Of a stretch of DNA of 64,000 nt, positions 60,451 through 64,000 are shown in pieces. This DNA comes from Morinoia aosen. Taxonomy: Eukaryota; Arthropoda; Malacostraca; Amphipoda; Talitridae. The DNA is taken from assembly GCA_030386875.1 (NCBI GenBank), contig CM059558.1, positions 2,480,001 through 2,544,000 of the forward strand, written 5' to 3'. Numbering within the stretch: position 1 is the first letter of the stretch; each line of letters begins with the position of its first letter. The notes beneath the pieces were generated by a model. That model ran no database searches. It was not told where the DNA came from and saw nothing but the letters and a program-made list of their open reading frames with translations. The translations under genes and the position numbers were made by a program.

Positions 60451-60893
60451 AGCTAACAAACATTTTGGGATATGGTACTTAAAAATTTTGATGTTTTAGG
60501 TACCCTTAAAGAATAAAATATTGTGCATATATGCAGTAAAAGTGATGTGGTTTCAATAAAAATTCATCAACGCACAAAACCTCCGAATTTCCTTAGACTC
60601 ATACAATTTTAAAAGGTAATTGAGTAAACGCCAGAGACGTTGTACGCTATAATTAACAGCCCGACCTGACTCACCTTGTGGACTTGTGTCAAAAAGACTA
60701 GTAAAATAAAATGGCACATTCAGGGTCCAGGTGTGTGTTCAGGGCGCATAACCCCAGAGTACGTTTGTATTTATGAAGTGGACGAGTTGAAATCAACGAG
60801 ATGAGAAGTAACTATAGTTTTAGCCTCCCTACCCGAAAAAACAATGCGATCCAAAGAGAAGAAGGAGGAAGGCACCATTTAGTATGGAGTTAA

Positions 60894-61376
60894 GGCCACC
60901 ATCCGAGGCCCCTGTCGCTCCGATGAGCATTTTTCATGTTTTTGTTGGAAAAGGACCCTTCGGTGGTGGACTATTCGGTCTTAAAATTTTATGGCGCTAG
61001 GGATACTAGATCCTCCCCCTCCCCCCGTGGAGGTTGGTTTATTTGACAAAAATCTTTAATTTTCGATCCCACTTCGACCCCATATAAAAAGAAAACCAAA
61101 CGGGAAATGGATAATTTTACAACATACTTTTGTTAGAAATGCTTCAAGAATTCTAAAACTATCTTTGGTTTTGTTCTAGCATCGAAACTCAATGAGTTGA
61201 TACGTCTTGAAATATACATAAAAATGTACCAAGAACCTAATTTTTCGTATAAAAAAATAAGGCCTAAATCGAAAAATTGACACGAGTAATAAATTTTTAC
61301 TTTCAAAATATACATATAATGGCCAATTTTCAAACGAATCGGACGAAAATAGTTAAAAAATTAGAATGGTGCCCTC
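60894..61376. mobile_element. Short relative of the TAA-flanked DNA transposon, inserted in a GCCTCCC copy
   Basis: Sequence GGCCCCTGTCGCTC onward matches 51465 onward (CATGTTTTTGTTGGAAAAG, then AAAATTTTATGGCGCTA), and the right part matches 52485-52530 (ATGGCCAATTTTCAAACGAA). TAA flanks it on both sides (60891-60893 and 61377-61379), splitting the host repeat between GAGT and GGAAACGCGG. End repeats GGCCACCAT and ATGGTGCCC are imperfect. Confidence 0.75.
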
Positions 61377-61695
61377 TAAGGAAACGCGGAATCTACGAAG
61401 AAAGGGCATAGAAACAGTAAGTTGGGAAAGAAGATTATGAAACAAGATCAAAGTTGAAGAAAAAAGTAGAAGGGGCTGAAAAAACAGGACAGCAGTGAAC
61501 TGAAAAAAGATGGTTCTTAGCATAACAATAGCATTTTATTTCAACAAAAACAAAACCTACCCAACTCTCAGCTCGGGCCCTCACATTGTCCTCCTGGGAG
61601 CGCTAATTCCCATAGATACAATATTTGTATCCCACTATGGGAAGGGAGTGCCAATTATTGTTGTGCTCCTGAGGATATCGTTAACAGGTCATCAC

Positions 61696-61729
61696 GAGTA
61701 ATTCTAACCGTATACGGTTAGAATTACTC
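61696..61729. repeat. Perfect 34-bp palindrome
   Basis: GAGTAATTCTAACCGTA and its exact reverse complement meet with no spacer at 61712/61713. Confidence 0.95.
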
Positions 61730-63424
61730 AGGAGCACTGCAAGAATTAGCACTCCCAGGGGTAATAGGTGTGGTCTCGAGCTGAGAATTAAGTAGGTATT
61801 TTTTGGTTGAACTGCAACTTCTTTGTAAGTTAATTGACTTTTTTTCTCTCCATTGCTGTCCTGGTCCTTCTAACTTCCTTCTTCAACTTTTATCTTGGTT
61901 CATAAACTTCCTTCTCAACTTACTGTTTCTGTACGCACGGGATCCTGTGCAGGAATACACCTTACGCATAAATTCCCCGTTCCTCTAACTCCAATCATAC
62001 TGGTGCCTTAATTTTTCTTTTCTTTGAGCATTTTTGTTGTGGTCAGGGAGGCTGAAACTAACAAAAATTTAGGAAGATTGAACGGATAATAAACAGCTTT
62101 AGTTACCCTTGATCTTTAAAGTTCAGTGCAAGTTTGCACTAAAAATGAGTCAGCGCCAATGAGAGCTAGCAGTGAAATAAAGTGGGACGATGAGTGAGAC
62201 TCATTAGTTGCATAAAATTTTGTAGGACGTTCAGTCCTGACGCGGTATTGGGGATGATGTAAAGTTACGGGAATTGTAAAGCTATTCGAAACATCGTCTC
62301 ATGAAGACTACTGGAAGAAAATGCTGGTTTCAGGATTTAGGGGAGAGTTCACCGCGTTTCCGCGGATGTTAACGTATGGTTTGGTTAGGTTGTAAGCAGC
62401 AGAACAGGGAAATCGGCATTACTGGTCCAGTGTATTTTAATTCTTCGCAAAAATCTGACATATACCATTGCGCAATAACAATTTCACCTCGTTTGTTCTA
62501 TCCCATTTATTTTTTGAAAAAGTCGCAGAACGGATAAAATGTTACTCATTTTTACAGGTACGTCAGTGGGTACGAATGGGTACGTCACTGTGTACATTAT
62601 TATTTTCCGTAGGTTTCGTGAACTTTGAAATTGAGTTCGACGACTGGTCGGGCAGCGCCACTCAGAAAATTCCCTCCGTGTACACCGGCGGCCCACGTCG
62701 CAGTTAAAGTGTCAACACTTTCGTTGTTAACATTTGAGGACAAACTTTCTCCTTTCCATGCTAAGCTGATTTCCTGCCATGCTGTGATGAATTAAATACA
62801 CCTGCAATTCATAAAAGGCAGCCTTTTAGCCACAGTTAAAGTGTAAGTACATTTATTTTAGACACCCTGTATTTGATGTTGAAACTTGCATAATCTTGTT
62901 CGAAAGAATGCTCACTTGGTTGTCACCGTCCACGCTTTGCTTTAGTAATAAGGAAAGACCTAATTCTATTCTCTTGGTAGAGTTCACAAAAAAACAAACG
63001 CACAAAATAATAATTCCATTCCTGACTGCTGTCCTGTACGCAGGCAAAAGAGCTGCGGAATTTCTATTGGTACCGAGTTTTACTTCTCATCGCGTTGATT
63101 TCAACTGGTCCACTTCATAAATGCAAAAGTACTCGGGGGTTATGCGCCCTGAACACACACCTAGATCCTGAATGTGCCATTTCATCCGGCCTTCGAAGGA
63201 AATGAGGATAAATAGCTTCATACCTCCCAAGTGTCACAAATACTCCTTATAGGGCGTCCTGCCATAACGCCTTCAAAATATTCAAGTTATCTTGATCACA
63301 TTATCATATCTTTCTTCTCGTTCGTGCTTTTTCACGCAGCCTACCCATTTTTACAAACAACTTGTCGAATAATTCAAATTTTCAGCGTAACTAAAACGGT
63401 TTAATTTCACATCACACACCTGAT

Positions 63425-63815
63425 TGTTAGTTTGAGCCTCCCCTACCGCCCCAAAGATGTTCAAAGAGAAGAAAGATGAAGGCACCAGTAAAGTTGGAGT
63501 TGGAGGAACATGGAATCTATGCATTCGGTGTATTCCCGCTCAGGATTCCGTGCGCACAGAAACAGTAAGTCGAGAAGAAAGTTTATGAAACAAGATTAAA
63601 GTTGAAGAAAGTCAGAGGTTCTGGAAACCATGGTTTCCAGAACCTCTGACTTTCTTCTTCAACTTACTCTTTCTATGCGCACGGGATCCTGTGCAGGAAC
63701 ACACATAGTGCATAGCTTCCACGTTCCCCTAGCACCAATCTTAATGGTGCCTTCATCTCTTTTCTCTTTGAATATTTTTGTTCTGAAATGGGAGGCTGAA
63801 ACTAACTCTTATCCC
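63425..63815. mobile_element. GCCTCCC foldback element with spacerless centre
   Basis: The plus arm (63425-63630) and minus arm (63631-63815) meet at CCATGG. The central 54 bases or more are a perfect palindrome (GTCAGAGGTTCTGGAAACCA and its complement). The arms carry GAGCCTCCCCTACC and GGGAGGCTGAAACTAAC ends. Confidence 0.85.
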
Positions 63816-64000
63816 TCTAAAACTGAATCACAAAAAAAATCTTTAATAGTTCCTTTCAAAATGAGTAAAATATGGTTAAGTATACAGTAAAATTGTGGCC
63901 CCCACAATAAACCTCTCTCCACGTGGGTTAGCCGTAAAACTAGTTTTCAAATTTTGGCCGGCCACCCGCATCGAATGCCACATACGTGTTGAACTTCAAC
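63816..64000. other. Right window edge
   Basis: No feature recognised. Confidence 0.4.

Larger units (their letters stand above)
60815..62075. mobile_element. GCCTCCC foldback element with nested insertion
   Basis: The plus arm runs 60815-60893 and 61377-61640. The minus arm runs about 61730-62075, ending CAGGGAGGCTGAAACTAAC. The centre contains a perfect 34-bp palindrome. The minus arm is at the same time the inner end of the giant inverted repeat's right arm. Confidence 0.75.
57120..63186. mobile_element. Giant inverted repeat with arms of about 1.4 kb
   Basis: Sequence 57120-58600 recurs as its reverse complement at about 61715-63186. Landmarks from outside inward are CATTCAGGGTCTAGGTGTGT, ACTCGGTACCAATAGAAATT, GCCGGTGTACAC, GACGTACC, ACCAGTAATGCCGATTTCCC, TCCGCGGAAACGCGGTGAAC, TCAGGACTGAACGTCCTAC and a GCCTCCC copy. 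The 3.1 kb between the arms holds a minisatellite and more GCCTCCC copies. No transposase is visible, so this is either a non-autonomous foldback element or an inverted duplication. Confidence 0.75.

Overview
This is eukaryotic, AT-rich, repeat-dominated DNA, most likely from an arthropod and probably an insect. The basis is a Ty3/gypsy element, an animal CACTA/EnSpm-type transposase, spliced exons with GT-AG borders, and many foldback MITEs. No housekeeping gene, rRNA or ordinary tRNA gene was seen, and the species cannot be named from the sequence.

Region 1-17.3 kb is a patchwork of a few repeat units copied several times in both orientations, each carrying its own minisatellite. A 24-bp unit occurs at 2161, 8824 and 14935. 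A 32/35-bp unit occurs at 4687, 8046 and 11955. A 17-bp unit occurs at 9545, with an almost unexpanded relative at 16290. Shared flanks show that these are copies of the same parent units with very different array lengths. The segment 1-460 is repeated at 13488-14345. A small cluster of CRE-like TGACGTCA sites lies near 17.0 kb.

Region 17.8-20.3 kb and much of 48-64 kb is filled with a 350-400 bp dispersed repeat that starts near GCCTCCC. It is present as single copies and as head-to-head foldback pairs. At 57.1-63.2 kb two arms of about 1.4 kb form a very large inverted repeat around another 24-bp minisatellite.

Region 20.85-48.16 kb looks like one large nested DNA transposon, read on the minus strand. 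Its ends are a perfect inverted repeat (CCCAGTCGGAAATTATGGT), each bordered by TA, with clustered GGTCGA motifs just inside. It carries a CACTA/EnSpm-like transposase (42688 down to 40642, finishing at 29373) and, starting 20 nt after the transposase stop, a multi-exon gene for a DUF4806-like protein (29352 down to 24533). The order of transposase first and spliced accessory gene second recalls the TnpD/TnpA organisation of plant Spm. The transposase has one frameshift in an A7 run.

An 11.1-kb Ty3/gypsy LTR retrotransposon (29542-40641, plus strand, TAAT target duplication) has inserted into the 3' part of the transposase gene. Its 1.72-kb LTRs are nearly identical. Gag and Pol are linked by a textbook A AAA AAC -1 frameshift site. 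Integrase is broken by a frameshift and a stop between the second and third catalytic residues. The long tract between pol and the 3' LTR ends in AATAAA plus a 21-A run, as if a polyadenylated transcript had been captured.

To the right, 49.5-53.4 kb contains weak exon-like remnants that may belong to a THAP/P-element-like gene on the minus strand, plus two MITE-type elements.
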